Shown: positions 33,901 through 46,605, numbered from the stretch's first letter. The stretch: DNA of 64,000 nt from Yamagishiella unicocca (GCA_003116995.1 BDSL01000057.1:372001-436000), one strand, 5' to 3'. A program made the numbers and translations. The notes: generated by a model not told the origin, from the sequence alone.

Positions 33901-34435
33901 TGCCGGCTTGGGTCAGTGTCAATGGCAACCACGTCTAGGCTAGGGAACCTATGTTGCCGCGCGGCATCGCACCACGAACCGGGGCCGGTCCACCACCAGC
34001 AATGCGCCAGCCAGGCTTAGCATGGCTTGCAAACGCATTGGGCGCGCGGTGTAAATCGTGGCTACTGAACGCACATGGGGTAATGATAGGGTCACAGTTA
34101 CTGCTCACATGGGGGAGGTCAGGACGGTGTCGAGCGCCTGAGGAGTTACTCCTTCGTAATCAACCGCTGTTGCCAAATCCCGCAGGGCCACGATATACAT
34201 GGAGAACAAGAAAGAGATTTGGCGATGGGAGAAGCGCGACTACACCACCCGCGAGGCGGCTCTCAAGGTCCCCCTGCTGCCCATGCCGCCGCAGCCGTGG
34301 AAGGAGGAATGGACGATCCAGGACGGTCTGCCCGTCACCAAAGAGCTGCATGAGTTCGTCACGGCCATGATAGGGCAGATGAACAAAGCCATTGCTAAAA
34401 TGCCGGACCTATCGAACGCACCACAGCGCACGTGA
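30902..34435 (+). CDS. HPAT: Hydroxyproline O-arabinosyltransferase-like protein (HPAT/RDN1 family, GT95)
   Basis: Exons 30902-31027, 31191-31260, 31488-31587, 31803-31898, 32214-32316, 32487-32692, 32997-33046, 33492-33813 and 34186-34435; 441 codons (440 aa), or 408 aa if the fourth exon is skipped. Residues about 19-37 form a signal anchor (LGAVVMGILAGYLLGAAL), so it is a type II Golgi protein. Family motifs: IHSVLTSNG, YQNFQGRIM, GFTRILHRMKPDELMDEIPTF, NAVAQWI, ILLLECDYVWLRPV, FDYIMPEHP, GPAPVLIRYTDL, WVREMYAWDIALAL, QPPHDL and CHYTW, then a C-terminal EIWRWEKRDY segment. HPATs transfer L-arabinose to hydroxyproline on secreted peptides and extensin-type wall glycoproteins; related SERGT enzymes galactosylate serine. 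The FTRILH...DELMDEIPTF pattern favours HPAT. Exons 3 and 4 encode two similar segments. TGTAA at 34856-34860 could be the poly(A) signal. Confidence 0.9.
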
Positions 34436-35291
34436 TTTTACAGTGGGCGATCATTATATTGGGTAGACGCTGCGCAGTTATAAGGGCGCACATGCGACGC
34501 AATGGCTGCTAAGGGCGAGTTTTTAATTCAGTACTGCTGCTAGGCGATAGGTACTGCCGTATGCGTACGTGATCAGGTATAGCTGTGCACATGCGGCCCT
34601 CAGTAGATCAGGAAAGATGTGTCCGGCATGGCGGTTTGGTGGCCTAGACAGCGCGGGAAGTTTCAGTTTCAATGCTATACCTGATCTGTACCGGACTTTG
34701 CTTGCGGATACCTGAGTTACGTCAGTTGGCGTAGCTCAGATGAAGGTGCAGCAGTTGAAGTCGCACCTGTGAACTACGACCCTGGAATGCCGTTAAAGTT
34801 CGTTGCAAACCTACCCACCCTCATCCTCACGCTGCGCTGATGGGCGAGGCTAAGTTGTAAGGACTTTCAGCTGCTTCGGCATCTACATCTTAGTACCGCA
34901 ATCGGCCAGCCGCAGCTCGCAAGCTTGCCAGGGAATAGCTAGCTTGCAACCTAGCAGTACGACATGGCGCATCCGGACGCGGTAGAATGCGCCCTGATGT
35001 CACAGAGGAAGCGTTGAAAGAAACATAGCGAAACCTGTAGGTTGTTAAAGGAGCGACGCGAAACTATCGACGCGGTACGTAAGGAGCAATACAGCAACCA
35101 GCATAACGCAAGGTACCGGTAACATGCTGTTATCAGACCAAGCTTATTGGTTGAAGAACACAAGTCATTTCTAGCAACTGAAGTTGTTATTCCTGTAGCG
35201 TACAGGCAACAAGTGCAAGCAGTTCATGGATATCATGAGAAGTTGACCTTAGCCCTGGGAGCCGGACCTTCGCAGCCGGCACCCCGGAGCA
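34436..35291. other. Intergenic: 3' flank of the HPAT-like gene and promoter of the IQ protein
   Basis: Holds TGTAA at 34856-34860, about 420 bases after the HPAT-like stop codon. No further coding sequence is supported. The last 400 bases are AT-richer and may contain the promoter of the IQ-motif gene. Confidence 0.5.
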
Positions 35292-36890
35292 ATGGAAGGC
35301 TTTGGATTGGATGCAGAAATTGAAGAGGACGGGTGCGCTATGCCGAAGTCCTTTGAACGAGCTGTCCGCACATTAAACATACCTCTGCCGTCTTGTGCAG
35401 GGCTTTGCCACCCCCAAGGGGTGGCTTTAGACAACAGGTACAAACGAACTCGTGCGGCTTATCAGTTTGGCATGCAGTCTGAATTTAAGCACTTCAAGCA
35501 TCCATAGCGGCTAGTCAACTGCCGGAGTCCCTGTGCACAATGACGCACCAAGTTCTGTTGTCGTGGTTGATTGCAGGGCTCCGCTTCGGGTTTCGCGGCC
35601 GAGGCGAGCCTCGGCGGTGGTATTCCCCCAGTGCAGCGAGGGCGCCCCTTCGGAGGACAGAATGACCCCGCGCTAGCGGCTCAGCTGCCTCCACCAAGGA
35701 GGCCTTCGGGCGAGGGTGCATTTGGGCTGCCTGCACCCAGGATGCCTGCGGGTGAAGGTGCATTTGGGCTGCTTGCCGAGACAAAACCGGCGCATACGAC
35801 CCCGGATGACGATGACCCTACCTTTGACATACCGGATGCACGACGGGGTGGCAGGGCGATGCAAGGGGCCGGCAGCGGTGACCTATTCGGCAGGCCTCCC
35901 CGGCGCGTAGGCCCAAGCGGAAGCAAGTCACGTTTGCGTGCAGACCCGCTGCGATCCGACCTTGACGCTGGGCCGCAGCGGGACGTCAGACGGCCACAGA
36001 TTCCGCCAGCTGCCATGTATCCCCAGGATGACTTGGGAGCGGGACCAGGGTGAGGCGGGTTAGTGCGTGTGACTGCAAAGCCGACAGGCTGGCGGGCGTA
36101 TGACAGCCTTGTGGACGGGAACAAGCCTCTTCTTGCATATTTTGGGCGGGCGAGCCAGATGACATGCCTTAAGAGCCTACCTGTCGCAGCGTTGGAAGCG
36201 TAGCTGGTAATGGTAAAGTAACCGATGCCTTGCGTGTATCCGATGCCTTACGTCCGCAGGATGCCTCCCGAAGACCCCGCGGATCGTTACGCGCGGGCGA
36301 AGGCCGAGCGGCTTCTCAGCCGCCAAACGGCATCACGTGTTGCGCAGCAGGAGTTGGATCGGCAGGTGGATCGGATGACCGGCCCGGGGGCTACCCAAGA
36401 GGTAAGCTTGGGGTACTGGACAATGCAGACATGCCCCTGGGCCCTGTGCTTGTCGCCCTGCAGAGAGCTGTGGGCTGCAACCATTCCATCGTAGTGGGCC
36501 GCCTTTTGTTGTGAAAATAGTGCCGATGTCTTTCCAACTGCCGGCTTGCGCTGCTGGCGCAACGCGCTTCATCCCCGCGCCCCCACGCCCGGGGCATTTT
36601 GCCGCCTGTCGGTGGCCGTGCGACCGACCGGGAAACAGGAGATGGAGCGCGCCGCCCTCACGATCCAGCGCCACTACCGCGGGCACCTTGTGCGCAAGGG
36701 CTATACGCCCAGGGCAAATTTCTACGGGCCCGGAGCGCGCCCATTGCCAGTAGGGCCGGCGAGCGTTCTTGGCGATAGCTTTCGAGCGACGCCTGACCAG
36801 CAGCTTATGGGCAGGGTGCGATTCGATCCAGGAACGCAATTCGAGCCGCCGCGGAGGGTAGGTTATGGGCCGGGGTTGAGCATGAAGTAA
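35292..36890 (+). CDS. IQ-motif protein of unknown function
   Basis: Exons 35292-35420 (tentative), 35577-36049, 36260-36401 and 36639-36890; 332 codons (331 aa). The exon 1 donor (GGG|gtggct) was chosen because it alone gives the right phase; a stronger-looking gtacaa donor 17 bases later does not. Exon 2 is Pro/Gly/Arg-rich and low in complexity, with a near-direct repeat of a GEGAFGL block. Exon 3 is a charged helix (RYARAKAERLLSRQTASRVA). Exon 4 has an IQ calmodulin-binding motif at about residues 255-266 (IQRHYRGHLVRKGY) followed by a Gly/Pro-rich tail ending in GPGLSMK. IQ proteins of this kind bind calmodulin or centrin, often in cilia. That role is suggested here only by the NPHP4 and DRC3 neighbours. 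There is no obvious orthologue. Confidence 0.72.
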
Positions 36891-37108
36891 ACGGAGCGGC
36901 AACCAAAGGTTGATCGGACGACCATAGGGGTATGTCCGGATGGGTCAGGGGGGGGCCAGCCTGCTTGCAGCATCAGACTCTCGTGTGGCTAGTAAATTGG
37001 AGACGGGTAGCACGTAGCTTATATGCTCGGAGAGTAGCACGTAGGTGAAGAGAGTACTAAGGCAGTAGCTACTTCTGTCAGCCCTTGACCATCGTCCATG
37101 ACCTCCCT
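36891..37108. promoter_or_regulatory. Very short interval between the IQ-protein stop and the NPHP4 start
   Basis: Only 218 bases separate the two same-strand genes and no TGTAA lies between them; the first is at 37121-37125, just inside the proposed NPHP4 first exon. Two similar gtagcacgta.g blocks occur at about 37014-37050. Either the NPHP4 promoter is compact or the NPHP4 start lies slightly downstream. Confidence 0.4.
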
Positions 37109-40100
37109 ATGACTCCGCCGTGTAATGGCCACTTCAGCAACTTATTCGCCGAACCGTGTTACCCCTTCCAGGCCCTGCCGACCGTCCCCATTATCGACAT
37201 CGACAAGATGCCCAAGTACGGCATCCTGTCTCAAATGCTGCCCCGCGCGGAGCGCCGTGCCGGCACCTTCATTGAGTACAATCGCGACACGCACACCTTT
37301 GTCAAGAACCGCGACATGCTGCGCGAGGCGCTGGAGCACAAGCGCGGCTATTTGGAGTCGCGCCCGCTGCTGCAGTGGGCGGAGTTCACGGGCCGCCAGA
37401 AGCACCGCTATGCGCCCATCGTGCCCGATGCCAACCGCCGGGCGTTGGCGGAAACGCAGGGTGGGTGGATTGGGGCAGTAGTGTATGGTTGCTCAAGTGG
37501 GACAGCCGTTCTTGCGCGTTTGGTCTCTGCGCCCTGCGCTGTCGGTCTTGCGAAGCTGTATAGACATTCCTGACGCCCGATTCCCGACAAAGGCGCAGCT
37601 GGAATCCTCATGCTCTCTGTATGAACTGCAACCGGGCGCCAGGGAAATGGGTCCTCTCACCGCTGCTTGCGTTCCCCTCCGCAGGCTATCGATTGCGCAT
37701 CCTCAAGATCAGCGACATGCCCATCAACACCACCTTCGATGGCCGCACCTTTGAGTTCCAGCTCGGCGTGTCTTTGTACGACGAGGCGTACGGCACCTTT
37801 TACGGCAACACGTGCTATAGCATGGCCGATACGTACGACCGCGGCCGCGCGCAGCAGCGCAACGCGATCGACCTGGACATGTCGTTCGATGTGTACTACC
37901 ACACCACCGTGTCCGACCCTCGCTGCATGGCCGTGGTGGAGGTCATCATGCTGGAGCGCATGCTGGATGGCGTGGTGAAGGGGCAGTACTCGCTGGGCTG
38001 GGCGCTGCTGCCGCTTTTCCGGGTAGGTGGATGGGTGTGGGTGCCAAGGGAGCACGTCAGGGCACCCTAATGTCCGGACCCAAGGCCCCTGATTGTTGAT
38101 GCCCAACAGGTACCTATCCATCTTCGTTGTCGATATCACCCATCAAACCTCGCGCTTGGCCCCTGTCAGCGGAAGTCGTTGCACGATGAATTGCATTCGT
38201 CGTTGGTATTGCACGGGGCTGCACCCAAGGATGTCCACGGACCGGACGCTCTATACACACCCTCGTTTCCGTGTCCCGCTCGCAGGTCTCCCAGAACCCT
38301 CTCCCCCCGGGCGCTCCCACGCTCAGCAGCATTCAGCTGGACGACATGCCGGGCCGCCCGCTCGCAGTGCCGCTCATGTCGGGGACGCCGCGCTACCTCA
38401 TGTTCCGCAACGTCTACAACGAGGACTTGAGGCCGCCCAAGGTCATCCCCAACGCCACAATCCTGTTCCAGGCGCGTACGCACGGAGGAGAACGGGTGTA
38501 CGCATGCAGGGGAGGAGGTGCTGCGCAGCCGTCTCTCGCCCATTGGGGCACATGAATGCGGATCGGACGTGCGGTGCTAGGGCTGTTATCCGCTAGGGCT
38601 GTCACACTGGTCGCTGGTCCAGTGGGGCACCGAGGACAGCCGTTGTAGGCCATGGGCAGTGCACCTCAATAAGACGATGCGATGCCTCCAAACTAACACC
38701 AACGACGCCTCGTTTTGGCGACGCGACAGGCCGAGGTGTACCCCGCCATGGAGCCGTACATCCCGCTGGTGCCGGAGAACTTCCTGGTCACCTACAGCGA
38801 CGTGGTTCCGGGCCTGCGCCGCTTCGCCGCCTCGGGCCTGCTGTCCACCACCACCAAGACCATCATCTCCACGCTCGCGTCGCCCATGCTCAGCCCCACC
38901 TACTCCATCATGCTGCGGCGCCTGCAGCTCGCGCTGCCCATGCGCGTGCACGACCTGCTCATGTCGCTGGACGCCCGGCACGGCATGGCCACAGGATAGT
39001 AAGTCCTCTTTCCTTACACCACGCACACGAGGGAAGTAAAACTCCCAATTTGCCCTGCACGCGCACTGCGCCCACACGCTTATAGCGAGCGCGTAATTGG
39101 GTTCAGTGGCAGTATACCGCATCCCGCGTCGCATCCTGGCCCTATCCGTCCTGCCCTCCCAACTGCCCTCCCAACTATCCGTCCTGACCCTACCCGTCCT
39201 GCCCTCCCAACTGCCTGCCGTCGCGCCACGCAGCGTGCCCCCTCCCGGCACCGCAGCTGCGCAGTCGCCGATCTACCAGACGCCCTCCACCGGCACGCTC
39301 ACGTACGCCATTCGCGTGTCCGTCCACAACGGCCGGACGTTCGTGGGCCCCGCATACGAGCTGACGGACCTGACCCACCTGGACGTGCCCGGCTGGAAGG
39401 TGCTGCAGGTGCCCACGCCGCACCCCGTGTTCGACTACGTCATGGCGGACGCGCTGGTGACGATCGTTGTGGAGCTGCTGGCCACGCCGCCGCAGGTGTG
39501 TCCATGTTATCGTTGTGTCGTCGTTATGGGGGATACATCGCTTATGATGTGTGTCGTGGGCTGGCAGCATGGGGCCGGCTGTCTGATGCCGCGCGGCTTG
39601 GGCTGACGTGCCGTGAGGATGCCTGGCAGAGTGTTGACTTGTGGTTTTGGTCTTGGGCTCTGCCAATGCTTGCAATGGTTGTGTAGCGTTACAAACGCCT
39701 CCAGTTGTCCGCATCAACCCAGCAGTGGTCCTAGCAAATCCTAATGCTGCTCGGCCGCCCTGTGCTGCTCCGCAGGCGCCGCCGCCACCTGGCTTGGCCC
39801 CGCTGCAATACTTGATTGGATCCAGTGCCTTCGTGCCGTTCTCGGAGATCCGCGAGGACGGCAGCACCGCGCATGTGGCCGTGGGCGTGCACCGCTACAT
39901 GCTGCGGACGCCGAAGCCGCTGCTGCTGCGCGACCAGCCGCCGCTCAACTGGCGCGCGATGCTGGGCGACATGATGAGCATGGAGGTTCCGGAGCCGCTT
40001 GTGGAGTTCCAGCTGTTCGAGACGGGTGAGGCCGTGGGTTGGTGCTGCTATCACACCGTTTTGAGGAAACCAAAGGCGCCCGGCCCGGGTCCCCGACCCG

Positions 40101-43100
40101 GCCGTATTGCTATTTCCCTCCATCCCTGAGTGGTAATCCAACACGTGTTGCCCATGGCTGCATCTAGCTGTGCTCAAGACTACCAATAACAACCCTGGCC
40201 ACGCCATGACCAGACTACCAGGCCATTGCACCGCTGCCCGTCGTTCGCCTCCGCCTGTGCCAGCATTACACTGCCCGTGCCTCAGCTCTTAAGAAGCCAA
40301 CCCCACTGCTCCCCCCACCCCGTCACGCTGTTCTACCCCGCCCTCCCCGCCCGGCCCTGCAGCGCGCACGCCCATCCTGCCCCCCCTGAAGAAGGTGTTC
40401 GCTGTGATCGAGGCGCAGCGCGACGAGGAGGCCATGCTGGGCGACCAGCCGCTGGAGGAGCTGCTGCAGCCCGTGCCAGTGCCGGATGAGATCTTCCCGC
40501 CGCCGGAGATCAACGAGGTGGACCCAGACGCGCGGGAGATGCCGCAGCCAGTGCTGGACATGGAGCCACTGGATCGGGTGCCGTCCGACTTCTACAGCAG
40601 GCGCGGCAGCTTTGCCGGTGAGTGGAGAGGGACTCAGCTGGCGGGTTGGGGGTGCCGGCGGTGGGTCACGCGGAGGATTGAATGAGGATGGCAGTGGGGA
40701 AGGGTTTTAGGGTTTTGTGGAACACATGCATGGAAGCAATTGGGTGGTCAGGAGGTTGTTCGCGCAGGTGGGAGTGGGTTTGCGGAACCCGGGCTTCCGT
40801 TCGCACCCGCACGCACTCCACCCGTACGCTGCTCTCTCGGACCCCGTGCAGGCTCCCACCGCGACCAGGGCCTGCCCTCAGAGCTGCACGAGCTCACAAT
40901 CGCAATGCAGCGCCAGCTGGAGCTCCTCACTCGGGCCGTGGGCGAGCTGAAAGACGTGAGCATTGCGGCATTCTGGGGCTGCGCGAAATGAAGAAGCTTC
41001 CAGAAGCTTCGTGACTGCGATAACGGCGAGGCCCGGTCTCAGACGCACCTTGTGACTCCAGCCCACCTGAACTGCTGCCTTACGCCATGAAGTCCAGCAT
41101 GGCTTTTAGGCCTCCTGCCCCGTGCTATGCTAACATCATCCCCTGGACTTCGACCTGTGCAGGAGCGCAAGTCCCTCCGCAACTCGTTCTTGGCGCTGAA
41201 CGACCATGGCGTCATCGACGACGTCAACCAGCGCGACAACGCCGCCTCCACGGTGCAGCGCTACTACGACGCGCAGCGAATGAGGAGGGCCAGCATGCAG
41301 GTGCGCATCACCACATCCATCCACGCCCCACCCTCCTCCCTGTACCCCCCATCCTGCTCCAGCCTGCCCAGCCCCATTCTCCTCCGCACGCCTTCTTTGC
41401 TGGTTCACCGCTTAACTCTCTACCCACTTTAACGAAGGCACCCAAAAATGGCGCGCAAGCGCTCCCTATCACCCTCCCTCTCACAATCAGTTTCTGATGC
41501 CCCAATCGCCCCGCCTTGCCCCACGCAGCCCACTCCCGAGGAGCTGCAGCGCTTCCTCGACATGGAGCCCACCCGCAACTTCGGCGACGAGTCCATGTTC
41601 AGCGGCGCGCAGGCCCCGGACGGCAAGCTGCCCGGATCCGCACCATCACGCGTGCTGCTGCAGCAGCTGCATGACGCGGGTGCGGCGCGCCTAACGCTCC
41701 AATCGCCATCGTATGAATGCTGTCTGCCTGTGTGTGCTAAGCGCGAGCGGGTCCCGACCCCGAGGGTGTGGGACAAGAGCACCGCCAGCGCCGGCTAACC
41801 GCCTAACTGTCAACGTGAACGTTGCCTGGTCCTGCTTTATTTTCCTCCAGCCCTCGTCGAGGTGCAAATCAAGTTGCTGCCCCCTGCTGCTGCCGCCACA
41901 GGCATGCTCGACGCCCTCCCGGCCGACGTGCAAGCCATCTTGCGCCGCCGCGGCCCGCCACGCGGGCCGTCGGCCATTCCCTTCGACCTTGCCATTGAGG
42001 CCCGCGACCCACGGGTCGCTTCCGACATCGTGCTGCAGTTCCTGGCCTACCGCCACCACGACACGCTCAACGCGCCGGCCAACCTCAAGGCCCTCTACCT
42101 CACCTTCCAGTTCTACCACTTCCCGCCCACCACCTCCGACATGGGCTTCCTGGTGCCCATCCGCCTGGATGACGACGCGGTGGACAGCACGTGCGTGCTG
42201 GTGCCGTCCGACCCCGCCAAGAAGGGCGCCGGGCTGGTTCTCAAGTTCGAGGTTGACGGCGGCGCGGAGGCGGTGCCGTCGGGGCAGACGGCCCAGCAGG
42301 CTGGCTTCGAGGCCGCCATGGCGTTCGCGCAGTACCTGGCGCACAAGACGCTGCACCTGGACGTGTGGGACGGCGAGTCGCTGCTGCAGGTGCGCGGCCG
42401 GCTCGGACTGGCGTGTGTGCGTGTGTGTGATTGATAGGGCGCCGGCGGTCGGGTTGGTAGAGGACGCTGGCGGTCGGGTTGGTAGAGGACGCCGGCATAT
42501 GGTAGACGGTAGCTGTAATACACACCGGGTATATGACGTGTGATAGGGCACATCTGTTGGCCTGTTGCGCATGATCTGCTAGCGAACGTGAGGCTCAAGC
42601 GTTAAAGAGTACCCTAACCACTGCGCTGCCGGTCCCCGCAGGTGGGCACTGCGTCCATAGACCTGCAGCCGCTGCTGCGCCAGGGCCGTGACTTCGCGGA
42701 GCTGCTCGTGGAGGTGCCCATCCTGGACCAGGCCGCCGTGGCGCCCTCGCTGCAGGGACAGACTTTTGCTGAGGCGGCGTTCAACGGCAACACGGGTAGG
42801 CCGCTTGGGGTGCTTACGCACATGGCTGGGTGGGTTGCAAGGAAAACCCGTGTACGAAAGGAAACCCGTGGGTGGGTGGGATTTAGGGTTTAGTCGAGCT
42901 GCGACTGGGGACATGGACGCACTCATACAAGTCATTTCAACATCGTGTTGTTGCTGCCTTACGTTATGTTTTTTTCACGGATACTTGACATCTAACTCAC
43001 GCAGGACTGTGCTTAAGATCAGGATGTGCTCGCCACCCACATCTGCCCCCTCGTGAACAATGCCAGGTCTGAACGACACCAAAGCCACCGTCATCTCCAA

Positions 43101-46100
43101 GGGCTCCGTCGTGCTGCGCGCTCTCAACCTGGGCCGCGACTCCCGCAACGCGGACGCCACGCTGCCCGAGTTCGACGACGCGCACAACAAGCCCACCAAA
43201 AAGCGCGTGCGGGCCAAGCCTGCCTGGGAGGTGCCGCAGTCACCCATCGCCCGAGAGCTGATGGCGACCGCAAGTAAGTGGCTGCGGCGGCACGCAGGCG
43301 GAGCGGCGGTCTGGAGGGTAACTCTAGGGCTTGTTAACCCTATGGCTTGATTGCCTAACGTATGTTCCCCGCGTGCTAAGGCTGACGGAATGCTCCTCTT
43401 ACTGCTGTCCCTGCACACCACTCCTCCGCAGCCGGCGTGCCAATGCCGCCGGGTCTGCGGGACGACAATCTGCAGGACGCCTACAACAGTCGCCTCGGCT
43501 CGCCGTTCGGCGGGCCCAACCCGTTGGGCATGGCGCCGCCCGGGGAGGAGATGAAGCTGCGGATCCTGGAGCAGAGCAACCGCAAGAGCGCGCGTGTGCA
43601 GCAGTATCGCCGCCTGGCGGCGACGATTGATGACGGGTTGGGGCCTGACGTTGGCGGGGTAAGCGCGGGGTGGAGCGGCGCCCGTGGGCGTGGAGTACCA
43701 ACATAGCTAGACGGGCCGAGCCTCAAGCACTGATGCCGCGCACGGCCTGCAGCGAGGAGGTGTGCGTGGGCCGAGTTTGTGTCTAAGTCGGCACCCGCGC
43801 GTATGCCACTTGGTTAGGATCTTGGGTGCTCAGTAAAGGGACCACTCCGTACTCCTCAATCGGGAGCCGTTGTCGTGTCCGCCGTTTGCTGGGTAGCGTA
43901 TTTTAGTGGTGGGTGAACGGAGCCTATTGATGGGCGGGCGCCGTGGCTTTTTGCAGGGCATGCGTGAGTCCGGGTACTCTGGCCGCGAGGACCAGTTCCG
44001 CCGCATCCAGAAGCAGCTGCTGGCGGACGTGTCGGCGGCGCGCGGCCGGCGCAAGCACGAGTTCATCTTGGAGCAGCTGCGCAAGAGCATGGTGATCCGG
44101 CGAGTGGTGAAGCCGGCCTTCGGAGAGGTGCTAGTGTACGAGCACGAGTTCCAGAATCCATACAGCCACGAGCAGGTGCGCGCAGCTGACTCCGCCGCAC
44201 GTCACAAGATGCCTGCCGCACCCAATCGCAATCACAACCTGAACACACATGCGCGCTACACAGCACCGTCGAAGGTTTCCCCAGTTCGAAGCCTTCCGCG
44301 GCTTTACGGACCACCCACCCATAGCCTTGTGCGACTTTTACGCGACTCTACGGTAGCGGCCCACCTTTCTTCTGTCCCCGCCCTTCCCCCTGCGTCATCC
44401 GCCAGACGTTTGAGCTGCGCATCAGCGCCACACACGAGGTATCGGTGCTGTCCCGGATGGACGAGTACCGCGCGCTGCGCGCCGCCAACGCCCGTTTCCT
44501 GGGCACCGTCTCGCAGCCGGTGGGCCCACTCGAGCAGGAGATCATGAGCGGCAACCGAATATACCTTCAGGTGGGAGATCGCCGGGCACAAAACCTCGAA
44601 CGCGAACATGGCATGCTCCTTTCTTAGAAAGATTTCGCTATCCACCTATATTTCTTACTCACTTTGGGTAACAAGCAAAGACGACCGGTGTGTATATTTC
44701 TTACTCTCTTTGGGTAACAAGCAAAGACGACCGCCACACCCCGCAGGCCCACGAGCGCATCACGCTGCCGTTTCGGCTCCAGTCCTTCGAGCCCCCGGAC
44801 GCCTACAAGAACGCCGGCCAGGCTCCGGAGCCGTCCGTCAACCACTCGCTTGCCGCCAGGGTCCGCTCCTCAATCGCGGGCCCCAACCGTAGCCCGGGGG
44901 GCCCGGGGACGAGAGCCGCTGCTGGCTCCAGCCCGGCGCTGCCCGCTGGCCACACCGTGGCGATCGAGATGATCAGCACCAAGGACGATGTGCCGGTGTC
45001 GGTGCTCGAGTTGGAGATCGTGCCGCGACCCATCATCATCGACCGCACGTTCAGGTAGGAAGCGGAGTCGGGGGGACCACACGGTGCCTCAGACCTGTGC
45101 CCCGGGTTCCTGCAGGACCCGACCCGCTTTCCCAACCATGTGTCCCTCCTTTGCCCTCCGCATCGCCCCAGCACAGCCCACTTGGCGGGAACAACGCACC
45201 CTTCATCCTTGGGCGTTCCGTAGCTGAGCCAACTCAACCTCGGTCGCCCTGACCTGACCTGACCTTTGCCGTGGCCTGGACCCGCCGTATGCAGGTACTA
45301 CCAGCCCGAGCGGCAGCTCCTCCGCACGACCATCAAGCTCCGAAACCTACCGGGCGCGCAGTCGTCCTACTTTGCTGCCGCGCACGGCGCCCTGCGGAAC
45401 ATGTGCGCCGCGTGCAGCAACCCCGACGTCATCATCGGCGTGGGCAGCGGCGCCCTCAGCGGCGGCCCCGACCGCGACGAGCTCTACATCAAGTACAAGG
45501 TCGGCGGCGCGCCCGAGGTGGCGCACTTCTACGTGCTGCTGTACCTGGACCGCCTCATGGCCAAGCCGGTGGAGGTGTGGCAGGTGTTCGTGCACTCGCT
45601 GCGCAAGGTGGACATGAGGGCCATGATCGGACAGACCAGCCAGGCCAGCGTGGTGGTCCGCGGAGTGGTGTCGCGGAGAGTGGCGGCCTACACCACACAC
45701 CCTGACGAGCTGCTGGTGGGTTTGGGTGGGCGGGGTTGAGAGGGTAACAGGCTGCCGGCCATGCCTGTGCATCACCCTATCTGCGCCGTATCTGTTCAGC
45801 ATACCCGGTGGCATGGGATGATGCACCATGCGTGCCCCTCAAGAAGAGCTTGTCAGCGGAGCACCACTACTCGTGACTGCCAAACGGAACGACCCCTACC
45901 ACCTGCATTGTGTCCGTGAGGCTCAGGGCATGGGGGAGAACAGTGCGACCGAGTTCTACGTGCGCCCATGTGCGTGGTTCCTCCCCGCAGGTGGCGCCCG
46001 ACTCGTTCGTGCTGGTTGGCGGGGCGCTCACTGAGCTGCTGCTGAGCTTCCGGCCGGTGGCGGTGGGCATCAAGGACGTCAAGATCAACGTGGTGGACAG

Positions 46101-46605
46101 CGAGTCGCGGGAGCTTGTGTACGCGATGCTGGTGACGGCAGAGGCGCAGGGGCCGCTGATCAGCAGGTGCGGGCCGGGCGCGGGCAGCAGCAGCTTGTCT
46201 GGCCGGTGGTGCCTGCCTGTACTGAACTACTTAGCAACCATTATGCGGATAGCGCCGCTGTTTTGTCTCGGCGAAAAGGCTTACCAGAGCGCCCCCATCC
46301 TGCACCGCACGGTGCGCAGGACGTTCGAGGTGGAGCTGCCGGTGGGCACGGTGGCCAACAAGAAGATCACCTACACCAACCCCTACCAGCACTACCGGGT
46401 CTTCACGCTCCGGTCCAACCAGCCGTGGCTCGTGCACTTCACTCCGCCGCGGCTGCAGATGCCAGCCGGCGCCACACGACCGGTGGGTCTCACCTTCGAC
46501 GCCCGCGCCGCCACGGTGGGCATCCTGGACGCGCTCATGTTCGTGAACGACGACGAGGACAAGACGGAGGAGTGCCTCAGAATCCGCGTGCGCATATACA
46601 AGTGA
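37109..46605 (+). CDS. NPHP4: Nephrocystin-4 (ciliary transition-zone protein NPHP4)
   Basis: Twenty phase-consistent exons: 37109-37460, 37685-38022, 38286-38471, 38730-38998, 39234-39495, 39776-40025, 40363-40617, 40852-40955, 41163-41300, 41529-41679, 41851-42389, 42642-42795, 43067-43273, 43432-43658, 43957-44175, 44406-44570, 44747-45054, 45295-45715, 45991-46166 and 46290-46605; 1679 codons (1678 aa; human 1426). The N-terminal C2-like region includes FDVYYHTTVSDPRCMAVVEV. The central C2-like region (about 850-980) has YLTFQFYHFPP and LHLDVWDGESLLQVG. The C-terminal part (about 1145-1678) is the PapD/MSP-like tandem with ACSNPDVI, VWQVFVHSLRKVDM, KKITYTNPYQHYRVFTL and MFVNDDEDKTEE. NPHP4 gates protein entry at the transition zone, with NPHP1 and RPGRIP1L in animals. 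The start is uncertain: the ATG at 37109 is in frame, but ttccag|G at 37171/37172 could be an acceptor and the ATG at 37208 the true start. TGTAA at 47024-47028. Confidence 0.95.
42833..42872 (+). repeat. Partial copy of the dispersed intron repeat in NPHP4 intron 12
   Basis: The segment gcaaggaaaacccgtgtacg followed by aaaggaaa matches the start of the copy at 63085 in the flavodiiron gene almost exactly, then diverges into acccgtgggtggg. Confidence 0.7.
44647..44738 (+). repeat. 46-bp tandem duplication in NPHP4 intron 16
   Basis: A unit starting tatatttcttactc and ending caaagacgaccg occurs twice (starts 44647 and 44693) with one base change in the middle. The second copy ends eight bases before the acceptor gcag at 44746, so the intron's branch-point and pyrimidine region is itself duplicated. 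Confidence 0.92.

Noticed and set aside
37085..37108. NPHP4 start at the upstream in-frame TTG
   Set aside because: Nuclear genes start at ATG; the first in-frame ATG is 37109, and even this is doubtful.
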